Of a stretch of 64,000 bases of DNA, positions 8,188 to 16,580 are shown one piece after another (position 1 is the stretch's first letter; the number at the start of each line of letters is the position of its first letter). A program made the translations under genes and the position numbers. This stretch comes from Mycetocola lacteus (GTDB lineage: Bacteria; Actinomycetota; Actinomycetes; Actinomycetales; Microbacteriaceae). Under the pieces are notes generated by a model. The model ran no database searches and was not told the DNA's origin. It was given only the letters and a program-made list of their open reading frames with translations. Location of the stretch: NCBI RefSeq assembly GCF_003667575.1, contig NZ_RCUY01000002.1, positions 434,001 to 498,000 of the forward strand, given 5' to 3'.

Positions 8188-8355
8188 CTATGTCGAGGGA
8201 TTCTCCGAGGCGGGACGACCCGCCTGGATCCATGCATCGTGGGTGTGGTTCTTGCCAATGCTGCACCAGCAGGTCACCGCGACCAGGTTTCCCTGTCTTG
8301 CGGTCACAAAGTATTCGATGTGTGAGCCGTGGGGCCGCGCCTGTGTGGTCTCCAT
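8188..8355 (-). CDS. Hypothetical 55-aa protein
   Basis: The ATG at 8355 follows a strong GGAGGA Shine-Dalgarno at six-base spacing. A longer upstream reading frame exists but has no such site. The product has a CWC motif and scattered His (HIEYFVTARQG, then CWCSIGKNHTHDAW) that could bind a metal; this is inference. No signal peptide or membrane segment is seen. It is convergent with the carbonic anhydrase gene 14 bp away and lies downstream of the sigma-factor gene. Family not recognised. Confidence 0.55.
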   Translation of the reverse strand: METTQARPHGSHIEYFVTARQGNLVAVTCWCSIGKNHTHDAWIQAGRPASENPST

Positions 8356-8373
8356 GAGTCCTCCGTAGAAAGC

Positions 8374-8416
8374 GCGGGGGCGGTGCCGACTCCCCCCGGT
8401 GCCGACACCGCCCCGC
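8374..8416 (-). terminator. Hairpin downstream of the sigma-factor gene
   Basis: GCGGGG(G)CGGTG pairs with CACCGCCCCGC with one bulged G. The loop and the right arm contain a second copy of CGGTGCCGAC. It lies between the sigma-factor stop and the small gene at 8188-8355, so it probably separates the two transcripts. Confidence 0.5.
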
Positions 8417-8563
8417 ACGCATGGTGGCGTACTACCAGTCGAAGCTGGCAGGCTGCGCGTTCCCCGGGGATTCGGGCCGAAATCTGGTGTTCCGGTGACG
8501 CGTCAGCCACTCAAGAGGACGTAACCGGTGTCACAATCTATCGCGCGACACACCGAAGGTTCC

Positions 8564-10006
8564 TCAGGGATGCGTGCCGTCCCCGGTCCCGGTCAGCGTG
8601 AAGGACTCAGCCCGGGCACTGACCCGGACGTGATACCCCACGGGCCCCGATTCGGCCGACACGGTGACCGTGCCCGATACCCGCCCGGAACCCGGATCAC
8701 ACACGGTGGTCGACGGGCCCGTGGTACAGCTCCAGCTAGTGGGGGTCGAGACGACCCTCGCACCGGTGAGGGTGATTTCCACCCGATCGGCACGCCAACT
8801 CGTGGCCTGCACCTCGAAGTCGATGGTCAGATGGCTTCGATCGGGCATCATGACGGCAATGCTCGCCGGAGGTTTCTGCGGAACAAACCATCCGCCCAGT
8901 CCCACCCCCAACAAGCTGGCCCCGATCGCCGCCAATGCGATTCCCGAAGCCAAGATCGGGCGCAGACGGATCCCGCGCAGGAGGCGTTCAAATTTGCGAC
9001 GCACCCAGGAAACTGGACGAGCAGCTTCCGCAGACTCCGTGTCCCCCAACAGGGCGTACCCGGCCGCCGTCGCGGCGGGTGGGGCCACCACCAGGGCCGA
9101 TTGCAACCCGGCACCACCCGAGGCGGTACCCGCCCCGCCTGGTGCCGCGGAAGTGGGGACCACCGGATCCGGCTGAGCCACCTGAGAACCGTGCGAATCC
9201 CCCTCGTTCTGCAGCGCGGATGCGGGTGCGGGGCGGGCAAGCTGGGCCAGGAACAGCAGCGGCAAAAACCCCAGGGCCGAGCTCATCTTTGCCCAGCGCG
9301 ACCACTTCCTCCGGCAGTCCTCACAGCCGAGCACATGGCGCATGCCACGCTCGGAGGCCTCGTGATCATCGGGCTCGGACAGCGGTACCCGAGGAATTTG
9401 GTCAGCATTATCGGCGCACTGGGCTTCCCCACGTCCCAGGAGAACCACCAGCACCGCGCGGCGCATGGAGCCCTTCGCCCGCTGCAGCAGGTTTGACACC
9501 GTGGCCGCCGGACGCCCCCACTCCGCGGCGATTTCCCCCGGCTTCATCCCGTTAACCACCACGCCGATCAGCACCCGGCGCTGATCCTCGGGCAGTAGCT
9601 CCAAGGACTGCTGAATCAGGGCAAACTCGTCGTACGCATCAACATCACGAATGCGGCGTTCCGCATACTCGTCCGGAACGAGTTCTAACACTTCATCGGA
9701 CACGGCCGAGGTCCTTGCTCGTGCAGAGCGAGCCTCATCGATGACGAGGTTCCGCATGGTTTGGATGACGTAGGTATGGGCAAATGTGCGCGGCCCAGAG
9801 CCCTCCTGCCACTTCCGGGTAAGTCGGAGCAGGGCTTCACTCAGGAGATCTTCGGCGTCCATCGATGGTGCGGCGATTCGGGTGGCCATCGCACGCAGAA
9901 ACGGTAGCTGTCGACGCAGGTAGAGCGCTGCGGCCCGGGTTTCACCCGCGGCCGCCGCGGCTACCAGCTCCTCGTCGGACTGTTCGATCCGTTCCTCAGC
10001 ACTCAC
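8564..10006 (-). CDS. ECF-type sigma factor fused to an anti-sigma-like zinc motif, membrane segments and an extracytoplasmic domain
   Basis: 480 residues in one frame. Residues 30-95 are sigma region 2 (MDAEDLLSEALLRL, then TYVIQTMRNLVIDEAR). Residues 125-185 are region 4 (LELLPEDQRRVLIGVVVNGMKPGEIAAEWG plus the recognition helix). HxxxCxxC follows at His224, Cys228 and Cys231, the zinc anti-sigma signature. Hydrophobic segments lie near 243-262, 301-320 and 350-375, and the last 100 residues are a Ser/Thr-rich beta-type domain with two cysteines. Start GTG 10006 has GAGGAG upstream. Reading: a membrane-tethered sigma factor held by its own anti-sigma module, with an outward sensor. Release, probably by proteolysis, is inferred. 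Sigma proteins with C-terminal ZAS and membrane extensions are known in actinobacteria. It lies just downstream of a sortase-anchored surface gene. Confidence 0.85.
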   Translation of the reverse strand: MSAEERIEQSDEELVAAAAAGETRAAALYLRRQLPFLRAMATRIAAPSMDAEDLLSEALLRLTRKWQEGSGPRTFAHTYVIQTMRNLVIDEARSARARTSAVSDEVLELVPDEYAERRIRDVDAYDEFALIQQSLELLPEDQRRVLIGVVVNGMKPGEIAAEWGRPAATVSNLLQRAKGSMRRAVLVVLLGRGEAQCADNADQIPRVPLSEPDDHEASERGMRHVLGCEDCRRKWSRWAKMSSALGFLPLLFLAQLARPAPASALQNEGDSHGSQVAQPDPVVPTSAAPGGAGTASGGAGLQSALVVAPPAATAAGYALLGDTESAEAARPVSWVRRKFERLLRGIRLRPILASGIALAAIGASLLGVGLGGWFVPQKPPASIAVMMPDRSHLTIDFEVQATSWRADRVEITLTGARVVSTPTSWSCTTGPSTTVCDPGSGRVSGTVTVSAESGPVGYHVRVSARAESFTLTGTGDGTHP

Positions 10007-10046
10007 CGAGACTCCTCTCCGGCGCGTCCCTCGGGAGGGACCGGAA

Positions 10047-10081
10047 CGGGCCGTTTGCTCCGAGGGGGAGTAAACGGCCCG
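10047..10081 (-). terminator. Strong hairpin between surface protein and sigma gene
   Basis: 15-bp stem CGGGCCGTTTGCTCC with GGAGTAAACGGCCCG (one G-T pair), loop GAGGG. It lies 40 bp after the surface-protein stop and before the sigma GTG, so it could be a full terminator or an attenuator for the sigma gene. Confidence 0.7.
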
Positions 10082-10119
10082 AACGCGGGGTCGCCCAGGT
10101 GGTGCCGACTACCGTTTGT

Positions 10120-12171
10120 TTAGGCGCCGGAGGTGCGTCGAGCATTACGCTGCGCGCGAGCCAACAGTCCCGCCGCGGCGATCAGCATGATCACCCCTGC
10201 CACACCGGCAATAATGCTGCCAGTGTAGTCGCCGCCGGTATAGGCCAGGTGCGTATCCCCGCCACCGGCGGTGATCGGACCCGCGGAGGGAGCGCTGGGA
10301 GTGCCGCTGGGGCCCGGCGCTGCCGGGCTACCGGCGGCCCGCACCGTCACCTTCGCGGCATCGGTTCCGGAGAGCGTGCTGCCCGAGGGATCCAGCGCCG
10401 AGCCGATCGCCGAGTTGGTGATGGTGTCGGTATCACGCGCGGTAACCGTGTATGCGGTGGTGCAGGTGAGGGACTGTCCCGGTGCCAGGGTCGCGGGCTG
10501 AACCCGGTCGCAGATCAGGATGCCCAGGGCCCCGGTGCCGGTGAAGTTGTGGTCTTCCAAGGTCACCCCGTGCAGGGTCAGTCCGCCGCTGTTGCGCGCC
10601 TTGAGCGTGTACGTCAGCGAATCGCCCGCGCGGACGGAGGTTGCGCTCACAGCCTTGGTAACGGTCAGTGCACCGGTGCCCACCGCGGCGAACTCGGCAC
10701 TGGAATCATTCGAGGTCACCACGGTGTCGGTGCCCGCCGGGTGAGCGGTGGCACGGGCCGTGTTGGTGACTCGGGCGGCATCCACATCCGCCTGCGTCAC
10801 CGTGTAGGTGGCCTGGCAGTTCGTCGAGGCACCGGGAGCCAGTGTCGTGGTGGGGCAGGTCACCGCGGAGAGGGTCCCGGATCCACTGAAGTTGGTTTCC
10901 TCGATGGCCAGCGAATCCAACGGGATCTGGCCGGTATTGGTCACCGTGAACGCGTAGGTGGCGGTGTCGCCGAGTACCGAGGTGGCAATGTTCACGGCCT
11001 TACTCAGGCTCAGGGTTGCGGGCAGCGCGGTGTTGGTCACCACGCAGCTGACGTCGTCACCCACCGCCAGGTTAAGGCTCTGAGCGGGGTTTGAACCGCT
11101 GGGCAGCACCGTGGTGCTCCCGGTGGTGGCGTTGGTGCAGCTCCAGTTTGCGGTGTAGTAGCTCAGGGCGCTGCGGGTACCCGAGGTTGTGGTGTCGGCG
11201 AGCGCCAGGTTTCCCGAGGGGATAACGGTTTCGCGTCCGGTCGTCGCGGTGGCCGCGGTACCGGTGCTGGCGTTGGCAAGGGCCACTCCCTCGGGGGAGG
11301 TGATCGACACGTCAAACGAGTCGGTGGGGTCTACCCGGCTGGCAACCTGCTTGGTCACGGTGGCGCGCGCGGTCTGGATACCGAAAGCCACGGCCTCCCG
11401 CTCGCCGCCGGTGTTCATGTGCACGGCACCGCTGATCCGGGTGGCCGAGGCACCGGCCATGATCACCCCGTGGGCGCTCGTGGTTCCCGCCGGAGCGCCG
11501 GTGCACGAGACGGTGGTGTTCCCGTTGCCCGCCGGAGGAAGCGGGCAACCGCCGCCGGTGGTGAATTCATAGGCGTGGTCGATCATGTTCAGCGGCACGT
11601 CCGAGGTCCAGGCGATACTTTCCTGGAAGAACCCGGTCGGTCCATCCAGCGTCTCGGCGGAGGCACTCACCAGCGAGTACCCGGTGACCGGGGTCGTGCC
11701 GAGTTTGATCGCAACGTTGCGAATCTCGATGTCGACCGCACCGTTAGGGAGACCGGTCTGCGAGTACAGCAACGGCTTTCCGGTGATGCCCGAGTAGTAT
11801 CCGCCACTTCCAAACGCCGACACCGTGGGGCTCGCCACCACGTTGCGGGCGGTTTTACCGGGGACCGGACGCTGGGTCACGTTGAAGGTCACCGTGTAGT
11901 CGCCCAACATCATGGTCATGTCCTGACCCGCGGCGCTCGAGGCCTGGGCTCCATCGAAACCGCTGAAGTCGATCCAACAGGTCGAGGTGGGATACTTTCC
12001 CCCCGAGACCGCGTAGCTGCAATTGGTGTCCAGCGGGGCGGCCGAGGCTGCGGCGGGAACCAGCAGCGAGCCCGACAGCGCGGCGGCGGCAATGCCCAGG
12101 GCCGCAAGCAGTCGCTTGAGCCTTCCGGGCGAGGATTTTTGGGGACGGACTCGGGTGAGTTCAGCAGGCAT
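10120..12171 (-). CDS. Sortase-anchored surface protein with DUF11-type repeats (LAYTG)
   Basis: 683 residues. Signal peptide to about residue 45 (ends ASA-APLD). The N-terminal module, about residues 45-270, has CSYAVSGGKYPTSTCWIDFSGFD and resembles the first domain of large actinobacterial adhesins. Two or more DUF11-like beta repeats follow between about 370 and 610, each with a TYAFTVTNTGQIPLDSL-like core. A Pro/Ser linker leads to the sorting signal LAYTG at 642-646, a hydrophobic helix and the tail ARAQRNARR. LAxTG is the pattern expected for class E sortases. AAGGA precedes the ATG. Covalent attachment to the cell wall is inferred; no sortase gene is in the window. Confidence 0.85.
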   Translation of the reverse strand: MPAELTRVRPQKSSPGRLKRLLAALGIAAAALSGSLLVPAAASAAPLDTNCSYAVSGGKYPTSTCWIDFSGFDGAQASSAAGQDMTMMLGDYTVTFNVTQRPVPGKTARNVVASPTVSAFGSGGYYSGITGKPLLYSQTGLPNGAVDIEIRNVAIKLGTTPVTGYSLVSASAETLDGPTGFFQESIAWTSDVPLNMIDHAYEFTTGGGCPLPPAGNGNTTVSCTGAPAGTTSAHGVIMAGASATRISGAVHMNTGGEREAVAFGIQTARATVTKQVASRVDPTDSFDVSITSPEGVALANASTGTAATATTGRETVIPSGNLALADTTTSGTRSALSYYTANWSCTNATTGSTTVLPSGSNPAQSLNLAVGDDVSCVVTNTALPATLSLSKAVNIATSVLGDTATYAFTVTNTGQIPLDSLAIEETNFSGSGTLSAVTCPTTTLAPGASTNCQATYTVTQADVDAARVTNTARATAHPAGTDTVVTSNDSSAEFAAVGTGALTVTKAVSATSVRAGDSLTYTLKARNSGGLTLHGVTLEDHNFTGTGALGILICDRVQPATLAPGQSLTCTTAYTVTARDTDTITNSAIGSALDPSGSTLSGTDAAKVTVRAAGSPAAPGPSGTPSAPSAGPITAGGGDTHLAYTGGDYTGSIIAGVAGVIMLIAAAGLLARAQRNARRTSGA

Positions 12172-12294
12172 GAGGTTCCTTCGTTGGGCACGTTTCGAAG
12201 CTAAATCCGGGGGTAACGGAAACCAGGAAACACAAAAATATTTACCGCTGGTAAGACGCTGACTGTAGCAGAAGAGTCACGGTCGATCCGCATC

Positions 12295-12320
12295 GTGGTG
12301 CGCCCCCGCGGGCGCACCAC
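12295..12320 (-). terminator. Hairpin downstream of SDR gene
   Basis: Perfect 11-bp stem GTGGTGCGCCC / GGGCGCACCAC with a CCGC loop, 110 bp past the SDR stop and upstream of the surface-protein promoter region. Confidence 0.6.
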
Positions 12321-12430
12321 TCCTCGAATTCATCTCCCAACACCCAGGACGACGAAGAAGTCCTCAAAATCTATCGCGGAAACCCAAAAAAAATTTCCCC
12401 GAGCACTGGACGCGGTTTTGGCCCCGACGC

Positions 12431-13159
12431 CTACTCGCCGGTACGCAGGAAGACCCGCTCCAGGCTCCACGGGTTTTCCGCATACAGCACCGCCAGGGAG
12501 GCGGAGGCATCGTCGGGGTAGATGTCGCGCTCTCCGGCAACCACCCCGGCCAGGATCCGCTCGGCCACGCTTGACGGCGACGCCTTATCCATGTCGACAC
12601 CGCTCAGCATCTCGGTATCAATCTGTGCCGGATAAGCCACCGAGACCTGCACTCCGCTGCCCTGGAGTTCGGCGCGCAATGCCTGTCCAAACTCGTGTGC
12701 GGCGGCCTTGGAGATGCTGTATCCGGTCATGTTGCGGGCGGGCGCGAAGGCGAGGATCGAGGCGACGTTCACGATGGCGGCCGGTCCGTTGGCAATCAGC
12801 GTGGGCGCGAATGCACGGGAGGTATTCAGCACGCCAAACAGGTTGGTTTCCAGGTCCAGACGGTAGTCCTCAATCGCTCCGTCGAGGGCACCGCCAAAGC
12901 TCAGGGTGCCCGCATTGTTGATCAGGATGGTGGCATCGGCGGCGACCTCTGCGGCGGCGGCCACGCTGGCCGGATCGGTGACGTCGAGGGTGACCAGCTG
13001 CACCCGCTCATCCGCGACCCACTCGGCACTTACCCGCGCCGTATCCCGCGCCCCGGCATAGACCTTCGCCGCGCCCTGCTTCAGGAGGTGGGTGACAAAG
13101 TGGGTGCCGAGACCTCGGCCGGCTCCGGTGACAAACACGATGGCATTGTTGATCTGCAT
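12431..13159 (-). CDS. SDR-family oxidoreductase
   Basis: 242 residues. FVTGAGRGLGTHF is the cofactor loop (residues 9-21), INNAGTLSFGG the second motif, and NVASILAFAP with YSISKAA gives the catalytic Ser/Tyr/Lys. The C-terminus lacks the usual long substrate loop. It diverges from an AraC-type regulator 134 bp away, a common regulator-target arrangement for SDRs of unknown substrate. GAGG lies 5 bases before the ATG. Confidence 0.87.
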   Translation of the reverse strand: MQINNAIVFVTGAGRGLGTHFVTHLLKQGAAKVYAGARDTARVSAEWVADERVQLVTLDVTDPASVAAAAEVAADATILINNAGTLSFGGALDGAIEDYRLDLETNLFGVLNTSRAFAPTLIANGPAAIVNVASILAFAPARNMTGYSISKAAAHEFGQALRAELQGSGVQVSVAYPAQIDTEMLSGVDMDKASPSSVAERILAGVVAGERDIYPDDASASLAVLYAENPWSLERVFLRTGE

Positions 13160-13280
13160 GATTTCCTCAATTCGTTGGTGATGATTCGACTCTAGAAACC
13201 CGTACTGATTCGGTGAATGCTTGTATTGCTCGATTTTTTATCTGTTCGTCTCATTCGAGGGCGGGGACTGCGATGCCGAG

Positions 13281-13292
13281 TAGTCTGAGGCC
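13281..13292 (+). promoter_or_regulatory. -10 element of leaderless AraC-type gene
   Basis: TAGTCT followed by six bases and the ATG; no Shine-Dalgarno is present. Confidence 0.55.
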
Positions 13293-14264
13293 ATGAGCGC
13301 ACTCGAAGATGTCCTGTCCCTGGCCGGGGTCCGCGGCAGCCTCACCACCCCGATCAGCGCCGGCAACCGCTGGGGCTTTGAGCTGGATGCGGTACCCGAG
13401 GCGGCCTTCCACGCGATCACCGCGGGGGTCGCCTACCTGTCGGTGCCCGGGCATGAGACGATCCAGATGCTTCCCGGTGACGTGGTGCTGCTCCCCCACG
13501 GATCCGCTCATGTTTTCGCCAGCGACCGCGACACCACCCCGGTCCACTTTGACCGCTACAACCACGTGCGCTCACGCACCTCCGGCGAGGTCCTGGAGAC
13601 CGGCAGCGTGCCGCGCTCAACCAACGTGCTGTGTGCGTTTTACATCCATAACCTCACCACCAGCACCGCGCTGTTTGAGCTGTTGCCCGAGGTCATCTAC
13701 ATACCCGCGAATCCCGAGGGCAGCCCGATTATCGAGGTGACCAAGCTGCTCGCTCAGGAGGTGTCGCGGCCGGGCATGGCCACCAACACGATCATCGATC
13801 GACTGATCGACGTGCTGCTGATCCACATCCTGCGCGAGTGGATCGCCACCACCGAGTTCACCCGGGCGTCCTGGCTGCGCGGGCTGACCGACCCGGTGGT
13901 CGCAACCGCACTCAACGCGATCCACGCCGAACCCGCCCGCGAGTGGAGCCTCGATACCCTGGCCGAGCAGGCACGCGTTTCACGTGCAACACTCAGCCGC
14001 CGTTTTTCTGCTCTGGTCGGGCAGTCCCCCGGCGCCTATCTGGTGTCCTGGCGGATGGATCTCGCCGCCCAGCAGCTGCGCGAAACCGATGAGCGGATCG
14101 CCGCCATCGCCCATCGGGTGGGCTACACCTCCGAATTCGCCTTCTCCCGCGCCTTCGCCCGCGCCTTCGATCTGGCACCGCGCGCGTACCGGGAGACCAA
14201 CCGGCTAGCGTCCGCCTCCATCTCCGCACCCGCCCCCGCGGAGCCCCACTCCCGCACCCCGTAA
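13293..14264 (+). CDS. AraC-family regulator with N-terminal cupin
   Basis: 323 residues. A cupin-type sensor (about 10-190) has PGHETIQMLPGDVVLLPHGSAHVF. A C-terminal pair of helix-turn-helix motifs (about 205-305) has LDTLAEQARVSRATLSRRFSALVGQSPGAYL, then IAAIAHRVGYTSEFAFSRAFARAFDLAPRAYR. This domain order is the cupin_6/AraC group, often beside oxidoreductases. It diverges from the SDR gene at 12431-13159, its likely target. The start is supported by a TAGTCT hexamer six bases upstream. Confidence 0.9.
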   Translation: MSALEDVLSLAGVRGSLTTPISAGNRWGFELDAVPEAAFHAITAGVAYLSVPGHETIQMLPGDVVLLPHGSAHVFASDRDTTPVHFDRYNHVRSRTSGEVLETGSVPRSTNVLCAFYIHNLTTSTALFELLPEVIYIPANPEGSPIIEVTKLLAQEVSRPGMATNTIIDRLIDVLLIHILREWIATTEFTRASWLRGLTDPVVATALNAIHAEPAREWSLDTLAEQARVSRATLSRRFSALVGQSPGAYLVSWRMDLAAQQLRETDERIAAIAHRVGYTSEFAFSRAFARAFDLAPRAYRETNRLASASISAPAPAEPHSRTP

Positions 14265-14318
14265 AACGAGGAATCGGTCCACTCGGGCTAGGCTTTCCCT
14301 ATCGGGGGAAGGACATTC

Positions 14319-15605
14319 ATGGGGTCGGACACTGAGGCGCGCTGTGCCCACGCACGCGCACTCCTAGCGAACGGCCTAGCCGCCGAAGCGCTCGTGCAGG
14401 CCGATGCGATCCTCACCGATTCCCCGCACTTTCCGGCCGCGCGCGAGGTACGCGCGTGGGCACTCTCGGCGCTGGATCGGGGCTCGGACGCGATCAGCCA
14501 GGCCGAGCAATCGGTTGCCCGCGATCCCTATTCTGCCGACACCCACCTTCAGCTGGCCACGCTCTTGCGCCGGCACCACACCGAGGACTGGTATCTCTCG
14601 GAGGCGCGAACCCAGGCCGAGATCGCCTGGGAAATCGATCCCGAAAACCCGCGCGCGCGCGAGCTGATCGAGCGTTTACCCAGGCGGCCCGAGCCTGCGC
14701 GCGGGCCCACCACGTACCCCGCGGCCGCGCAGTCATTGGCACCGCGGCGCAGCAGGCCGGTCTGGCGGGCCTACTCCGGACCTCGAAACGTCGACAAGGA
14801 CTATGCCGCCGAACTTCAGCGGCCGGAAAAACGCCGGGCCGACCACCTGGGGCGTGTACTCCAGTCGGCACGGCACGCCTGCTGGATCCCCGTGGTCCTG
14901 GCGGGACTCTACCTGATCGTGGGCCCCACCCAAAACCCGTGGGCAATTTTCCCGGCGTTTGTGCTCGGACTGTTTTTTATCCTCATCGGCGCCCCCACGA
15001 AGGCGATCACCGATGAGGAAGTTTCCCCCGAAGAACTGGACCGCGAGCTGGCCAGTCGTCCGCTGTTCGAGGGTGCCAGGATCCTCTGCATGGTCGCCAA
15101 CTCACTCGCCTCGATCGGCCTGTTTCTGCTGTTGGTTCCCCTGTGGCCGGTGGGGGTCGTGGCAATTTGCCTCCTGTTCCTGGTCGGGGTGGCCGGGCTC
15201 ATCGCCGTGCAGATGACCAATGCCGCCGCCCTGGCAGGTGCCGGTCAACACCAGGCAGAAATTGTGCGCCGCGCCTCGGTGCGTCGCACCCTGGCCATCT
15301 TCCTGCTGCTCGGCGTTCCGGTCAGCGCGCACCTCTGGGCGCCGTCGATTCTGGTGCCCTGGGCGAGCGCGGCGGCGGGTACACTGCTTCTGGTCTGGAG
15401 CGTGATGCTCGTCATCCGCGACTGGTTTGGCGCACACGGGCGGCGCCGCGGTTTCGCTCACTCACTGGGGGAAACGATTCATAAATCTCCCGGCCGCGGC
15501 TGGGGACGCTTCGCCGCCGGAACACGCATCCTCGGGGTGGTTTTGTTCGAAGCATTGAGAGTTGGCCCACCGCTGCTCATTATTTGGTGGGGCCTTCACC
15601 CCTAA
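14319..15605 (+). CDS. TPR-containing multi-pass membrane protein, function unknown
   Basis: 428 residues. The first 125 form TPR-like helices (ALLANGLAAEALVQADAILTDSPHFPAAREVRAWAL, then SADTHLQLATLLRRH and IDPENPRARELIERL). A basic, Pro-rich linker follows, then about seven hydrophobic helices from residue 190 to the end. GGGGGAAGGA is placed 6 bases before ATG. A cytoplasmic protein-binding platform on a membrane domain is inferred; no enzyme motif was recognised. Similar TPR-plus-membrane proteins in Microbacteriaceae are annotated hypothetical. Confidence 0.75.
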   Translation: MGSDTEARCAHARALLANGLAAEALVQADAILTDSPHFPAAREVRAWALSALDRGSDAISQAEQSVARDPYSADTHLQLATLLRRHHTEDWYLSEARTQAEIAWEIDPENPRARELIERLPRRPEPARGPTTYPAAAQSLAPRRSRPVWRAYSGPRNVDKDYAAELQRPEKRRADHLGRVLQSARHACWIPVVLAGLYLIVGPTQNPWAIFPAFVLGLFFILIGAPTKAITDEEVSPEELDRELASRPLFEGARILCMVANSLASIGLFLLLVPLWPVGVVAICLLFLVGVAGLIAVQMTNAAALAGAGQHQAEIVRRASVRRTLAIFLLLGVPVSAHLWAPSILVPWASAAAGTLLLVWSVMLVIRDWFGAHGRRRGFAHSLGETIHKSPGRGWGRFAAGTRILGVVLFEALRVGPPLLIIWWGLHP

Positions 15606-15724
15606 ATCAACCGATCCGCACCGAATCGGGTGTGCGCTACCTGATCGTGGTCCCGGTCGAGGAGGATCGCGCCGAGGCTATACGGCGCGTTTCCGCGCTC
15701 ATCGAGTCTGCGTCCATGCACTGA
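15587..15724 (+). pseudogene. Possible gene remnant or small ORF (45 codons)
   Basis: A GTG-started frame overlaps the end of the TPR gene and reads a protein-like stretch, SGVRYLIVVPVEEDRAEAIRR and VSALIESASMH, before TGA. It looks like the last 30 residues of a larger protein, but no upstream part was found and there is no convincing ribosome site. The rest of 15606-15894 shows nothing else recognisable apart from the TetR promoter region. Confidence 0.25.
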
Positions 15725-15861
15725 GCCCTCGGAAGCGCACCCCTCGCAGCAATCTCACAGCTACTTAATTTCGCCCGCAATCACGCGGCTCTCGACCCCC
15801 CATGCGCCCGTGCAAAACGAGTGTCCGCCACGCCGGATTGCGCAAAGCGTGCAGTCTCTGC

Positions 15862-15896
15862 ATAATTAACTCCTCTGCACAAAGAAGGTTAGTTAT
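15862..15896. promoter_or_regulatory. Candidate TetR operator, inverted repeat
   Basis: ATAATTAAC (15862-15870) and GTTAGTTAT (15888-15896) are inverted copies with one mismatch, in an AT-rich patch around the -10 region and start codon. The 17-bp gap is long for a TetR site, so this is tentative. Confidence 0.35.
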
Positions 15897-16545
15897 GTAT
15901 TTCCCCGCCGCCGGTGTTCCCGAGTCCGAACTGGGACTGCGCGAACGTAAGCGCTTGGCCACCGAACGCACCATCGAACGCGCGGCCCTCGATCTCGCCC
16001 AGGAACACGGGTACGAGGGCGTCACCGTGGAGATGATCTGCGAGTCCGCCATGGTCTCCCCGCGCACGTTTTTCAACTACTTCGGATCGAAGGAGGGCGT
16101 GTTCCTCGGACACACCCCGCCCCGCCCGACCCCCGAGATGATCGACTGGTTTGTCAACGAGCGGCCCAGCACCACGCTGCTCGACCTGGTTGAGCTGTTC
16201 CGCCGGATGATGAGCACCCGCAACCGCACCGACCCTGCGGCGATGCGTGAGCGCCGGGCACTCATCCACTCCACCCCGGACCTTGCCGTGCGTGAGTTCG
16301 CGCGAATGGCCGAGGCCGAAACCGAACTCACCGCCCTGCTACAGCGGCGGCGCGACGCCGTCGGGGCCGAGGGTTCCGACGTCTTCCCCGATGAGCCCCG
16401 GGTGGTGGTGCTGCTCGCCTTCGCGATCATGCATCCGGCCATGCACCGCTGGCTCGAGGACCCCGACGGGGCACCCCAGGAAGAACTCATCGCAGACTCG
16501 CTCCAGATGATCCGACGGATCATCGACGAGCCCACACACTCCTAA
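15895..16545 (+). CDS. TetR-family transcriptional regulator
   Basis: 216 residues from ATG 15895, chosen over an upstream frame because AGAAGG precedes it and because the preceding 31 codons are not protein-like. The N-terminal helix-turn-helix is clear: ERTIERAALDLAQEHGYEGVTVEMICESAMVSPRTFFNYFGSKE in outline. The C-terminal ligand domain is of TetR_C type. It is followed after 35 bp by a DHA2 exporter and probably represses it; the inducing compound is unknown. Confidence 0.9.
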   Translation: MYFPAAGVPESELGLRERKRLATERTIERAALDLAQEHGYEGVTVEMICESAMVSPRTFFNYFGSKEGVFLGHTPPRPTPEMIDWFVNERPSTTLLDLVELFRRMMSTRNRTDPAAMRERRALIHSTPDLAVREFARMAEAETELTALLQRRRDAVGAEGSDVFPDEPRVVVLLAFAIMHPAMHRWLEDPDGAPQEELIADSLQMIRRIIDEPTHS

Positions 16546-16580
16546 TTCCCCCACTCACACACGGATCAGAAACGCACCTC

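Noticed and set aside
8528-9496. 322-codon plus-strand ORF
   Set aside because: Antisense of the sigma-factor gene, no ribosome site, no domain.
9865-11094. 409-codon plus-strand ORF opposite sigma and surface genes
   Set aside because: Antisense shadow spanning the terminator hairpin; Arg/Gly-rich with no motif.
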